A DNA stretch of 64,000 nucleotides, taken from positions 1-64,000 of the forward strand of contig NZ_JADCLL010000006.1 in the NCBI RefSeq assembly GCF_015070375.1, in the 5' to 3' direction. This document shows, piece after piece, positions 52,236 to 60,307 of the stretch. The translations under genes were made by a program, and so were the position numbers. Source of the DNA: Nocardioides kribbensis. Lineage in GTDB: Bacteria; Actinomycetota; Actinomycetes; Propionibacteriales; Nocardioidaceae. The notes under the pieces were generated by a model, which saw only the letters and a list, made by a program, of their open reading frames with translations, was not told the DNA's origin and did not search any database. Within the stretch, counting starts at the first letter, position 1; the number at the start of each line of letters is the position of its first letter.

Positions 52236-52646
52236 TCAGGTCGCCGCGGGCGCGCGGTCGCGCAGCAGCGTGACGACGGTCTCGGCGAGCTGGAGGGGGT
52301 CGATGGGGTGGGGCACGGCCGCCTCGGCCCGTGACCAGGTGGCCAGCCACGCGTCCTGCGGGCGGCCGGTGAGCACGATCACGGGCGGGCAGTGGTAGAT
52401 CTCGTCCTTGAGCTGCTTGGCGATGCCCATGCCGCCGGCGGGCACGGCCTCGCCGTCGAGCACCGCGAGGTCGATCAGCCCGGAGTCCATGTGCTGCACG
52501 ACGACCGGCTCGGTGGCGACCTCGACGTACTCCAGCTCGGGGAGGTCGGGGTGGGGGCGCCGGCCGAGGGCCAGGATCACCTGCTGGCGCGTGTGCACGT
52601 CGTCGCTGTAGACGAGCACCTTCAGGGCGGTCTTCGGGCTGGTCAC
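52236..52646 (-). CDS. Degenerate receiver-domain protein
   Basis: A 136-residue stand-alone response-regulator fold. Acidic pair present ([11 protein letters not shown]), putative phospho-Asp in [15 protein letters not shown], Thr in VIVLTGRP, but the conserved Lys is missing (AAVPHPIDP where KP is expected). No output domain. TAGCAT 7 nt upstream fixes the GTG start. Transcribed with trpD. Probably acts by protein-protein contact, possibly phosphorylation-independent. Confidence 0.8.
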   Translation of the reverse strand: MTSPKTALKVLVYSDDVHTRQQVILALGRRPHPDLPELEYVEVATEPVVVQHMDSGLIDLAVLDGEAVPAGGMGIAKQLKDEIYHCPPVIVLTGRPQDAWLATWSRAEAAVPHPIDPLQLAETVVTLLRDRAPAAT

Positions 52647-52653
52647 GGGCGCG

Positions 52654-52659
52654 ATGCTA
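52654..52659 (-). promoter_or_regulatory. -10 box TAGCAT for the receiver-trpD transcript
   Basis: Minus-strand TAGCAT, 7 nt before the GTG at 52646; it lies at the end of the preceding CtaG-like gene. Confidence 0.5.
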
Positions 52660-53700
52660 CCTCTCGGGATCGCGGCCGGGCGGCGGGGTCGCGGCGCTCC
52701 CCGCGCCGGCGACGGCCGCCGAGCGGGCCTCGCGCGCCTCCATCAGGTCGAGGCGACGGTCCTCGCGCGTGGCCTCCTTCATCGACGAGCGCACCCACTG
52801 GGTGAAGAGCACGCCGAAGAAGACCAGGGCGATGAGGTCGCCGGTGCCCCACAGGATCCCGCCCGCGAGGTGCTGGTCGTCCATCGGGTCGGGGAGCCAG
52901 GCGCCCATCGGTCCCTCGGAGAGCCGGGGGTACCAGTCGCCGCCGAGCAGGGTCTCCTGGCCCATGATCGTGACCCCCAGGAAGGCGTGGAAGGGCAGCG
53001 TCAGCACCGTGAGCAGCACCCGGAAGGGGTAGCCCACCCGTCCCGGCACCGGGTCGATGCCCATGAGGGGCCAGAAGAAGAGGGCGCCGACCATCACCAG
53101 GTGCACGTGCATCATCTCGTGGACCCACACCGACTCCAGCGAGGCGCGGTACCACCCGGAGAAGTAGAGCGCCCACGGCGAGACGATGTAGAGGGTGAAG
53201 GTGAGCGGGGGGAAGGACAGCACCCGCCCGACCCGCGAGTGGAGCACGGCCAGGAGCCAGCGGCGGGGGGTCGCGGGGAGCGTGCGCAGCGCGAGCGTGA
53301 CCGGCGCCCCCAGGGCGAGCGCCAGCGGCACGAGCATCGACAGCGCCATGTGCTGCACCATGTGAACGCTCAGCAGCGTGGTGTCGTAGGCCGCCAGCCC
53401 CGAGGCCGTCGCGACGTAGAAGGTGCCCATGCCGAGCACCACGAAGGAGACGGTCCGGCCGACCGGCCAGTGGTCCCCCCGGCGGTGCATCGCGCGCACG
53501 CCGAGCAGGTAGAGCCCGACGACCCATACGGTGCCGATCGTGGGCACCGGGGCCAGCGACCACTGGCTGAAGAAGGCGCCGAGGTCGAAGGGCGGCAGGG
53601 TCAGGTCGGAGGTCCAGGCCGTGCCCGCGGACACCGCCGGAAGACCTCCGCTGGAGGCGGGCAGGAGCGACGACAGCGCGGCAGGATCCACGCGCTCCAC
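52657..53700 (-). CDS. Cytochrome c oxidase assembly protein, CtaG/caa3 type
   Basis: A 347-residue polytopic membrane protein of the caa3_CtaG family, about seven helices. Conserved His-rich helices: LLSVHMVQHMALSML and WVHEMMHVHLVMVGALFFWPLMGIDPVPG, likely copper/haem contacts, and the terminal QWVRSSMKEATREDRRLD. It supports copper insertion into cytochrome oxidase, consistent with the neighbouring ctaE-qcrCAB and ctaCDF. GTG start; divergent from ctaE with a 64-bp gap. Confidence 0.88.
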   Translation of the reverse strand: MERVDPAALSSLLPASSGGLPAVSAGTAWTSDLTLPPFDLGAFFSQWSLAPVPTIGTVWVVGLYLLGVRAMHRRGDHWPVGRTVSFVVLGMGTFYVATASGLAAYDTTLLSVHMVQHMALSMLVPLALALGAPVTLALRTLPATPRRWLLAVLHSRVGRVLSFPPLTFTLYIVSPWALYFSGWYRASLESVWVHEMMHVHLVMVGALFFWPLMGIDPVPGRVGYPFRVLLTVLTLPFHAFLGVTIMGQETLLGGDWYPRLSEGPMGAWLPDPMDDQHLAGGILWGTGDLIALVFFGVLFTQWVRSSMKEATREDRRLDLMEAREARSAAVAGAGSAATPPPGRDPER

Positions 53701-53752
53701 GATAGGACGACTCTCATGAGGGGGTCGGGGTGGCCTCAGCCCGGGCTCAGGA

Positions 53753-53758
53753 CATAAT
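53753..53758 (+). promoter_or_regulatory. -10 box CATAAT for ctaE-qcrCAB
   Basis: CATAAT, 6 nt before the GTG at 53765. The closest match to TATAAT in the window, fitting a highly expressed respiratory operon; leaderless. Confidence 0.65.
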
Positions 53759-53764
53759 GCTCAG

Positions 53765-54403
53765 GTGGCGACAGCAGCAACTATCCCTGCATCCCGTCTG
53801 CACGGGCACCATGACCGACCGAGCATGGTCAGCGTCGGGACAATCATCTGGCTTTCGAGCGAGCTGATGTTCTTCGCGGCCCTGTTCGCGTCGTACTTCA
53901 CGATCCGCGCGGTGAGCCCGGAACTGTGGGCCGAGAACACGGCGGTCCTCGACGTGCCGTTCGCCTCGGTGAACACCACGATCCTGGTCCTCTCCTCGCT
54001 GACCTGCCAGCTCGGCGTCTTCGCCGCGGAGCGGGGCCAGGTGGGCCGTGCCGGCTCCCTGCTCCAGTTCCGCAAGTGGGGTCTGCGCGAGTGGTTCTTC
54101 CTCACCTACGTGATGGGCGCGATCTTCGTCGGCGGGCAGGCGGTGGAGTACGCCAACCTGGTCCAGGAGGGCATCACCATCCAGGACTCGGCGTACGGCT
54201 CGATGTTCTACCTCACCACCGGCTTCCACGGGATCCACGTGACCGGCGGCCTGATCGCGTTCCTCCTCGTCCTCGGTCGCACCTACCTGGCCAGGCGGTT
54301 CACCCACGAGCAGGCGGTCAGCGCGATCGTCGTCTCCTACTACTGGCACTTCGTCGACGTGGTCTGGATCGGTCTGTTCGCCACGATCTACCTGGTGAAG
54401 TGA
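53765..54403 (+). CDS. ctaE: Cytochrome c oxidase subunit III
   Basis: A 212-residue, five-helix membrane subunit of aa3 oxidase. Helix motifs: [22 protein letters not shown] at the N-terminus, [39 protein letters not shown] (conserved TGFHGxHV) and [19 protein letters not shown]. Length is typical of actinobacterial CtaE (about 200). First gene of ctaE-qcrCAB, arranged as in mycobacteria and corynebacteria, where the oxidase and bcc complex form one supercomplex. Confidence 0.95.
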   Translation: MATAATIPASRLHGHHDRPSMVSVGTIIWLSSELMFFAALFASYFTIRAVSPELWAENTAVLDVPFASVNTTILVLSSLTCQLGVFAAERGQVGRAGSLLQFRKWGLREWFFLTYVMGAIFVGGQAVEYANLVQEGITIQDSAYGSMFYLTTGFHGIHVTGGLIAFLLVLGRTYLARRFTHEQAVSAIVVSYYWHFVDVVWIGLFATIYLVK

Positions 54404-54458
54404 CCGATTCCTACACAACAGATGTAGAGTTTTCTCAACAGACGACAGAGGATCTACT
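54404..54458. promoter_or_regulatory. A+T-rich ctaE-qcrC spacer
   Basis: A 55-bp spacer, markedly A+T-rich for this DNA, with an inverted repeat CTACA-N7-TGTAG (54412-54428) and TTTTCTCAACAG. It may be a regulator site or an internal promoter for qcrCAB. Confidence 0.4.
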
Positions 54459-55328
54459 GTGCGCTTCCTGAACCGCTCCGCCGGACGACTCTCCCGGCAC
54501 CGTCGTGGCCGCCTCGCGGGCCTGATGATGCTGGTCGTGGGTCTGCTGCTCACCGGCAGCATGTACGCCGCCTTCGCGCCGGCCCAGGCGGAGAGCACCG
54601 ACACGCAGGCCGCCGACGTCGAGGCCGGCCGCGAGCTGTTCCTCATCGGCTGCGCCTTCTGCCACGGGCAGAACGGCGAGGGCCAGTACACCGTCAACGG
54701 CGACCAGATCGGCCCGAGCCTCGTGGGCGTCGGCGCCGCGGCGGTCGACTTCCAGGTCGGCACCGGCCGGATGCCGATGGCCCAGCCCGGCCAGCAGGCC
54801 CCCCGCAAGCCGGAGTCCTACAGCGACGAGGAGACCGCCCAGCTGGCGGCCTACGTCGCCTCGCTCGCGCCCGGTCCGGGCATCCCCGACGAGAGCGACT
54901 ACAGCCTCGAGGGCCTCACCGCCGAGGAGCAGGAGGCCGCCATCGTCCGCGGTGGCCAGATCTTCCTCACCAACTGCACCGCCTGCCACAACTTCGAGGG
55001 CGCCGGCGGGGCCATGCCCCGCGGCGGCTACGCCCCCACCCTGCGGGGCGTCGAGCCGAAGTACATCTACGAGGCCATGCTGACCGGCCCGCAGGCGATG
55101 GACAGCTTCTCCAACGGCAACATCACCCCTGACGAGAAGCGCGACGTCATCGCCTACCTCGGCTCGCTCGAGGAGTCCCCGCAGTACGGCGGCTTCGGCC
55201 TCGGCGGCCTCGGCCCTGTGGCCGAGGGCCTCTTCGCCTGGGTCGTCGGCATCGGCGCCCTGGTCGGCTTCGCCATCTGGATCGCAGCCCACACGACCCG
55301 CTCGAGCAAGAAGAAGGTGAGCGCGTGA
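54459..55328 (+). CDS. qcrC: Cytochrome bc1 complex di-haem cytochrome c subunit
   Basis: A 289-residue membrane-anchored cytochrome. N-terminal helix (LAGLMMLVVGLLLTGSMYAAF), two haem-c domains with CAFCH and CTACH, axial Met candidates in GRMPM and GAMPRGG, and a C-terminal TM (LFAWVVGIGALVGFAIWIAA). The two haems replace a soluble cytochrome c and pass electrons to CtaC in the actinobacterial supercomplex. GTG start; the stop overlaps the qcrA GTG (GTGA). Confidence 0.96.
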   Translation: MRFLNRSAGRLSRHRRGRLAGLMMLVVGLLLTGSMYAAFAPAQAESTDTQAADVEAGRELFLIGCAFCHGQNGEGQYTVNGDQIGPSLVGVGAAAVDFQVGTGRMPMAQPGQQAPRKPESYSDEETAQLAAYVASLAPGPGIPDESDYSLEGLTAEEQEAAIVRGGQIFLTNCTACHNFEGAGGAMPRGGYAPTLRGVEPKYIYEAMLTGPQAMDSFSNGNITPDEKRDVIAYLGSLEESPQYGGFGLGGLGPVAEGLFAWVVGIGALVGFAIWIAAHTTRSSKKKVSA

Positions 55329-56473
55329 CCACGACGCACGACTCCCAGGGAGGCGGCGCCGGACTCGAGCAGAGCTCCGACGGCCACCACCTCCCCGCGC
55401 TCCCGCCCGAGGAGCCGCTGGCCAACCCCGGGCTGCCGGAGCACACCTGGCGCCCCACCGACGTCGACCCCAAGGCCGAGAAGCGCGCCGAGCGCCAGGT
55501 CGCGGTGCTGTTCGGCCTGTCGGCCGTGTGCACCGTGCTCTTCGTCGTCGGCTACATCGCCCTCGGCATCGGTGACAACCACGACACGGTGCTCAACTAC
55601 GGCGCCTCGACCGTGGTGCTCGGCACCACGCTGGGCGGCGCGCTCCTGCTGATCGGGATCGGCATCATCCAGTGGGCCCGCAAGCTCATGGCCGACCACG
55701 AGATGGTCGAGATGCGCCACCCCGCCCGCTCCTCCGACGAGGACCGCGAGGTCACCCTCAAGGCCCTCAACGACGGCCTCGAGGAGTCGGGCATCGCCCG
55801 ACGCCCCCTGGTGCGCAACTCGCTGCTCGGTGCCGTCGGCCTCCTGGGCGCGCCGGCCATCGTGCTGCTGCGCGACCTCGGCCCCACCCCGAGCCAGGCG
55901 GCCGCCGCCGACCCCGAGAGCGGTGGCCTCGAGCGCACCATCTGGGCGCCCGGCATGCGCATCGTGCGCGACGTCGTCGGCACCCCGATCCGTGCCTCCG
56001 ACCTGGAGATCGGTGACCTCGTCAACGCCGAGCCCGAGGCCATCTTCCCGACCGAGGAGAACGGCTACCCCGAGATCGAGGGCGTCGAGCTCAACGTCGC
56101 GAAGTCGAAGGCCGCGGTCATCCTGCTCCGCATGGACCCCGACGAGATCATCCCCGGCGAGGGCCGGGACAACTGGACCGTCGACGGCATCACCTGCTAC
56201 TCCAAGATCTGCACCCACGTCGGGTGCCCGATCTCGCTGAACGAGCGCACCACGCACCACCTGCTGTGCCCCTGCCACCAGTCCACCTTCGACCTGGCCG
56301 ACTCCGGCCGCGTCATCTTCGGCCCGGCCGCCCGGCACCTGCCGCAGCTGCCGATCATGGTCGACGACGAGGGCTACCTGGTGGCGCAGAGCGACTTCAC
56401 TGAGCCCGTCGGGCCCAGCTACTGGGAGCGATCCCACGAAGACATCGGCGATCAAGGCGAGGCTGACCTATGA
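55325..56473 (+). CDS. qcrA: Cytochrome bc1 complex Rieske iron-sulfur subunit
   Basis: A 382-residue subunit with three N-terminal TM helices (about 60-80, 92-118, 158-180), characteristic of actinobacterial QcrA, and a C-terminal Rieske domain. The 2Fe-2S ligands are in CTHVGC and CPCHQS; GPAARHLPQLP completes the cluster-binding fold. It oxidises menaquinol together with QcrB. Overlaps both neighbours by 4 nt (GTGA and ATGA). Confidence 0.96.
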   Translation: MTTTHDSQGGGAGLEQSSDGHHLPALPPEEPLANPGLPEHTWRPTDVDPKAEKRAERQVAVLFGLSAVCTVLFVVGYIALGIGDNHDTVLNYGASTVVLGTTLGGALLLIGIGIIQWARKLMADHEMVEMRHPARSSDEDREVTLKALNDGLEESGIARRPLVRNSLLGAVGLLGAPAIVLLRDLGPTPSQAAAADPESGGLERTIWAPGMRIVRDVVGTPIRASDLEIGDLVNAEPEAIFPTEENGYPEIEGVELNVAKSKAAVILLRMDPDEIIPGEGRDNWTVDGITCYSKICTHVGCPISLNERTTHHLLCPCHQSTFDLADSGRVIFGPAARHLPQLPIMVDDEGYLVAQSDFTEPVGPSYWERSHEDIGDQGEADL

Positions 56474-58218
56474 GCATCGACACCAGCAAGGTCGCGACGA
56501 CCACCTCCGGCGCCGCGGCGACGGCCAAGCCCAACCGGGCCGGCGCCGTCGCGAACTGGGCGGACGAGCGCCTCGGCCTCGGCACGCTCGCGAAGAAGAA
56601 CCTGCGCAAGGTCTTCCCCGACCACTGGTCCTTCATGCTGGGCGAGATCGCCCTGTGGAGCTTCGTGGTCCTCCTCCTCAGTGGTGTCTTCCTGACGCTC
56701 TGGTACGTCCCGAGCATGGGCGAGGTCCACTACGAGGGCTCCTACAACCAGCTGCGCGGGATCGCGATGTCGGAGGCCCTGGCCTCCACGCTGCACATCT
56801 CCTTCGACGTGCGCGGCGGCCTGCTGATGCGCCAGATGCACCACTGGGCCGCGATGCTCTTCATCGCGTCGATGATGATCCACCTGCTGCGCGTCTACTT
56901 CACGGGTGCGTTCCGCAAGCCCCGCGAGCTCAACTGGGTCATCGGCTCGCTGCTGCTGCTCCTGGGCACGCTGGAGGGCTTCACCGGCTACTCGCTGCCC
57001 GACGACCTGCTCTCCGGCACCGGCATCCGGGCCGCGGACGGCTTCATGAAGTCCATCCCGGTGGTCGGCACCTACCTGTCGTTCTTCCTCTTCGGCGGCG
57101 AGTTCCCGGGTGAGTCGATCATCCCGCGGCTCTACACCATCCACGTGCTGCTCATCCCCGGCCTGCTGCTGGCCCTGATCGCGGCCCACATGCTGCTGCT
57201 CGTCTACCACAAGCACACCCAGTGGCCCGGTCCCGGACGCACCGAGGAGAACGTCGTCGGCTTCCCGATGCTCCCGGTCTACGCCGCGAAGGCCGGCGGC
57301 TTCTTCTTCATCGTGTTCGGCGTCTGCGCCATGATGGGCGGCCTGCTGACCATCAACCCGGTGTGGAAGTACGGCCCCTACGACCCGACGAAGGTGACTG
57401 CGGGCTCCCAGCCCGACTGGTACATGGGCTGGCCCGACGGCGCGCTGCGCATCATGCCGGGCATCGAGTCGCACATCTTCGGCTACACGATCGCGTGGAA
57501 CGTGTTCCTGCCGATCATCGTGCTGCCGGGCCTGATGTTCACGATCCTGCTGATGCTGCCCTTCATCGAGTCGTGGATCACCGGCGACAAGCGCGACCAC
57601 CACCTGCTGGAGCGCCCGCGCAACGCCCCGACGCGCACCGCGATCATGGTGGCGCTGATGACCTTCTACGGCCTCATGTGGGCCGCGGGCGGCAACGACA
57701 TCATCGCGATCAAGCTGAACCTGAGCATCAACCAGATCAGCTACTTCATGCGGGTGGCCGTCTTCGTCGGCCCGCTGCTGGCCTTCTTCATCACGCGTCG
57801 CTGGTGCATCTCGCTGCAGCGTCACGACGAGCAGAAGCTCCTGCACGGCTACGAGACCGGCATCATCATGCGCTCCCCCGAGGGCGGCTACAGCGAGCGT
57901 CACCTGCCCATCTCGGAGAGCGCGGCCTACACCCTCACCGCTCGCTCCCGCGAGGAGGTCTACGACCCCGAGGCGCAGACCGACGCCAACGGCGTGCCGG
58001 CCCCCGGCGGTCGCCTGGCCAAGCTGCGCGGACGCCTCTCCACGCTGTGGTACGCCGACAACGTGCAGAAGCCGACGGCGGCCGAGCTCGAGGAGGCCCA
58101 CCACCACGCGGAGCACGAGCACCAGCTCCAGGGTGCGATGGAGGGTCGCTCCGCCGACGGTCACCAGTTCGACGGTCACCACGCCGTCGAGGGCGAGACC
58201 CTCCGCGGCGACCACTGA
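56470..58218 (+). CDS. qcrB: Cytochrome bc1 complex cytochrome b subunit
   Basis: A 582-residue integral membrane subunit, fused b-type with eight or more helices. Haem-b His pairs in MHHWAAMLFIASMMIHLLRVYFTG and the later IHVLLIPGLLLALIAAHMLLL helix; TGYSLPDDLLSGTG; the Qo-site region with a PDWYMGWPDG motif (actinobacterial counterpart of PEWY). The C-terminal about 170-residue His/Glu-rich cytoplasmic tail (EEAHHHAEHEHQ) is longer than in proteobacteria. This is the target of Q203-type inhibitors in mycobacteria. Followed by a perfect hairpin terminator. Confidence 0.96.
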   Translation: MSIDTSKVATTTSGAAATAKPNRAGAVANWADERLGLGTLAKKNLRKVFPDHWSFMLGEIALWSFVVLLLSGVFLTLWYVPSMGEVHYEGSYNQLRGIAMSEALASTLHISFDVRGGLLMRQMHHWAAMLFIASMMIHLLRVYFTGAFRKPRELNWVIGSLLLLLGTLEGFTGYSLPDDLLSGTGIRAADGFMKSIPVVGTYLSFFLFGGEFPGESIIPRLYTIHVLLIPGLLLALIAAHMLLLVYHKHTQWPGPGRTEENVVGFPMLPVYAAKAGGFFFIVFGVCAMMGGLLTINPVWKYGPYDPTKVTAGSQPDWYMGWPDGALRIMPGIESHIFGYTIAWNVFLPIIVLPGLMFTILLMLPFIESWITGDKRDHHLLERPRNAPTRTAIMVALMTFYGLMWAAGGNDIIAIKLNLSINQISYFMRVAVFVGPLLAFFITRRWCISLQRHDEQKLLHGYETGIIMRSPEGGYSERHLPISESAAYTLTARSREEVYDPEAQTDANGVPAPGGRLAKLRGRLSTLWYADNVQKPTAAELEEAHHHAEHEHQLQGAMEGRSADGHQFDGHHAVEGETLRGDH

Positions 58219-58238
58219 TCCACCCGCACCACCACGAG

Positions 58239-58270
58239 GAAGGCCCCGGACCGATCGGTCCGGGGCCTTC
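58239..58270 (+). terminator. Terminator of ctaE-qcrCAB
   Basis: A perfect 32-bp palindrome, arms GAAGGCCCCGGACCGA and complement, 20 bp after the qcrB stop. It is followed by CGTCGTA, with no T-run. Confidence 0.8.
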
Positions 58271-58478
58271 GTCGTACCCGCTCCCCTCCCCCACCGCGCC
58301 CACCGTGTGTACGCGTGCCAGGCCCTCCCTCGTGCGCGGGGTGAGCCCCCGGGCGTCACTGACAGCGCACCGAGGGGCGGCACCGGCCTCAGAGGGTGGG
58401 TGTGGCGTGGAGTCCGTCCGCGCAGCACCACGGGACACGGGACACCGGAGACGGCGCCCGGGGCGCCGCAGAGCGGCC
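58271..58478. other. Intergenic, no gene
   Basis: 208 bp between the qcrB terminator and the convergent L,D-transpeptidase stop. No coding bias. GCCTCAGAGGG(T/C)GG occurs at 58388 and again near 58478 at the transpeptidase stop, a short direct repeat. Confidence 0.4.
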
Positions 58479-59708
58479 TCAGAGGGCGGAGGCGGCCCGG
58501 TAGTCGGCGTAGGAGGCGTTCCAGTCGCCGTAGCCGTTGTCGAGCGTCATCGGGCGGTCGGTGCCGGTGTACTCGACGACGTCGCCGCGCAGCGTCATGG
58601 CGTAGAGCCAGGCGGCGTTCTCGGTGCTCATGCCCGTGCAGCCGTGGCTGACGTTGGCCGAGCCCTGGGACGACACCGACCACGGGGCGGCGTGGATGAA
58701 CTCCCCCGAGTAGGTCAGCCGCATGGCGTACTGGACGTCGGCGATGTCGTAGGCCTCCGCGCTGCCCGCGGCGATGCCGACGGTCTCGGAGTTCATGCGG
58801 CGGCTCTCGAACTTCTCCATGATCACCTTCGTGCCCGACCGGGTGGTGAACCCGGCCTTGCCCGTGGTGATCGGGATGGTGCGCAGCAGGTCGCCGTTGC
58901 TGAAGACCTGCATCTGGTGGGTCCGGGCGTCGACCTTGTAGACGTGGGCGTCACCGACCGTGAAGTCGATGTCGCGGTCCTCCTGGCCGTAGATGCCGCC
59001 GCCGGCGTCGACGCCGTTGATGTCGACGTCGACGCTGACCTGCGTGCCGGCCTTCCAGTAGGTCTTCGGCCGGTAGTGCACCTCGGAGTCGCTGAGCCAG
59101 TGCCACGTGCCCGGCTGCGCCGGGGTCGCCGTCACCGACATCGCCCGCTCGATCGCTGCGCGGTCGGTCACGGGCAGATCGAAGGTCACCACGACGGGCA
59201 TGCCGACGCCGACGGTCTCGCCGTCGAGCGGTGCGACCGAGGGGAACGTCTGCTGGTCGAGGGTGAGGTCGGCCGTCGTGAAGCGCGTGACGTCGCGGAC
59301 CGGCTCCCCCGCCCCGTCGTGGGCGAGCGTGGTGACGGTGTAGGGGGTGCCGGGCTCCAGCCGCTCGGAGGCCTTCCAGGACGCGGCGTCGTCGGCCATG
59401 GCGCCGGCGACCGGCCCGGCCGGGGAGGTCACCTTGACCGAGTCGAGCTCGGCGTGGGCGACGGTCACGGCGACGAGGGTGTCGACCGGCACGTCCTGGG
59501 CGGCCTTGCGCACGTTGGCCGAGACCGAGGCGGGGGCCGCCTGCGAGGTCTCGTCGGTGCCCGACCGTCCCGGCGCGGTGTCGCTGCCGGCGCCCGCGTC
59601 GGTCTGTCCCGCGTCGCAGGCGGTCAGGCCCACGCAGGCCGCCAGGGCCAGGGAGGTCATGACGGCCGCGCTCGACCGGCGGGCGCGACGGGGCAGGCTG
59701 AGCGACAT
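58479..59708 (-). CDS. L,D-transpeptidase lipoprotein (Ig-like domain, YkuD catalytic domain)
   Basis: A 409-residue lipoprotein. Start at ATG 59708, GGAG 8 nt upstream. Signal peptide with a lipobox-like LTAC (LAACVGLTACDAG). Two Ig-like domains (about 60-150 and 150-235; TFDLPVTDRAAIERAMSV...WHWLSDSEVHYRPKTYWKAGT) precede the YkuD domain (about 245-370) with HAAPWSVSSQGSANVSHGC: conserved His and the nucleophilic Cys in SHGC. A C-terminal segment GDWNASYADYRAASAL resembles LdtMt2. Makes 3-3 crosslinks in peptidoglycan. Convergent with qcrB. Confidence 0.93.
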   Translation of the reverse strand: MSLSLPRRARRSSAAVMTSLALAACVGLTACDAGQTDAGAGSDTAPGRSGTDETSQAAPASVSANVRKAAQDVPVDTLVAVTVAHAELDSVKVTSPAGPVAGAMADDAASWKASERLEPGTPYTVTTLAHDGAGEPVRDVTRFTTADLTLDQQTFPSVAPLDGETVGVGMPVVVTFDLPVTDRAAIERAMSVTATPAQPGTWHWLSDSEVHYRPKTYWKAGTQVSVDVDINGVDAGGGIYGQEDRDIDFTVGDAHVYKVDARTHQMQVFSNGDLLRTIPITTGKAGFTTRSGTKVIMEKFESRRMNSETVGIAAGSAEAYDIADVQYAMRLTYSGEFIHAAPWSVSSQGSANVSHGCTGMSTENAAWLYAMTLRGDVVEYTGTDRPMTLDNGYGDWNASYADYRAASAL

Positions 59709-59799
59709 GCGGGCGACTCCAGGAGGACGACGTCCCGGTTCCCCCGGGACAGGTGGTGGCGTGGGCCCGGCAGGGCCGCTCCTCCAGGGTAACCGCGCA

Positions 59800-59846
59800 G
59801 AGTAAAAAGACCGACTCCGCACGCCGGACGGCGTGCGGAGTCGGTC
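59800..59846 (-). terminator. Intrinsic terminator with T-run, end of ctaC-ctaD-ctaF
   Basis: 18-bp perfect arms (GACCGACTCCGCACGCCG and complement) at 59809-59826 and 59829-59846; on the minus strand the hairpin is followed directly by TTTTTAC. It is the only hairpin with a proper U-tract seen in the window, 45 bp past the ctaF stop. Confidence 0.88.
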
Positions 59847-59890
59847 ACTGCGCGGTGCGGTCCGTGCGGGACCTCACGACGGGGTCTGCC

Positions 59891-60307
59891 TCAGTGGGCG
59901 TGCTCCCCGCGGTAGAACTCGAAGATCAGGCCGCAGGTGGCCACGGCGCCGAGCACGGTGCCGATGATGAAGAGCCACCACGCGCCCATGGCGATTGCGA
60001 ACACCATCACGCCCAGGGTCAGCGCGGCCCACAGCGGCCACCACGAGTACGGCGGGAAGAAGCCCAGCTCGCCGGCGCCGTCGGCGATCTCGCCGTCCTT
60101 GCGGTCCTCGGGCCGGTCGTCCATCTTCTTGGCGTGGAAGCCGAGGTAGATGGTGACCATGAGGGTCAGCAGGGTGGTCATGGTGAGCGCCGAGGTGCCC
60201 GTCCAGTCGCCACCGGTGCTGCCGGCCTCGGTGATGAACCAGTAGGCCGGGGTGACCAGCACCAGGAAGATCGTGCAGATCGCGAAGATCCAGGCCTCGG
60301 CCTTCAT
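59891..60307 (-). CDS. ctaF: Cytochrome c oxidase subunit IV (actinobacterial type)
   Basis: A 138-residue, four-helix membrane subunit: residues 4-26, 38-58, 86-106 and 109-130. The [14 protein letters not shown] motif between helices 2 and 3 is characteristic of actinobacterial CtaF. Found only in the bcc-aa3 supercomplex lineage. The ATG overlaps the ctaD stop (ATGA), giving coupled translation and fixed stoichiometry. Confidence 0.95.
   Translation of the reverse strand: MKAEAWIFAICTIFLVLVTPAYWFITEAGSTGGDWTGTSALTMTTLLTLMVTIYLGFHAKKMDDRPEDRKDGEIADGAGELGFFPPYSWWPLWAALTLGVMVFAIAMGAWWLFIIGTVLGAVATCGLIFEFYRGEHAH

Noticed and set aside
56452..59792. Long frames opposite qcrB and the L,D-transpeptidase
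   Set aside because: No recognisable domain, whereas the real genes are complete with conserved motifs.
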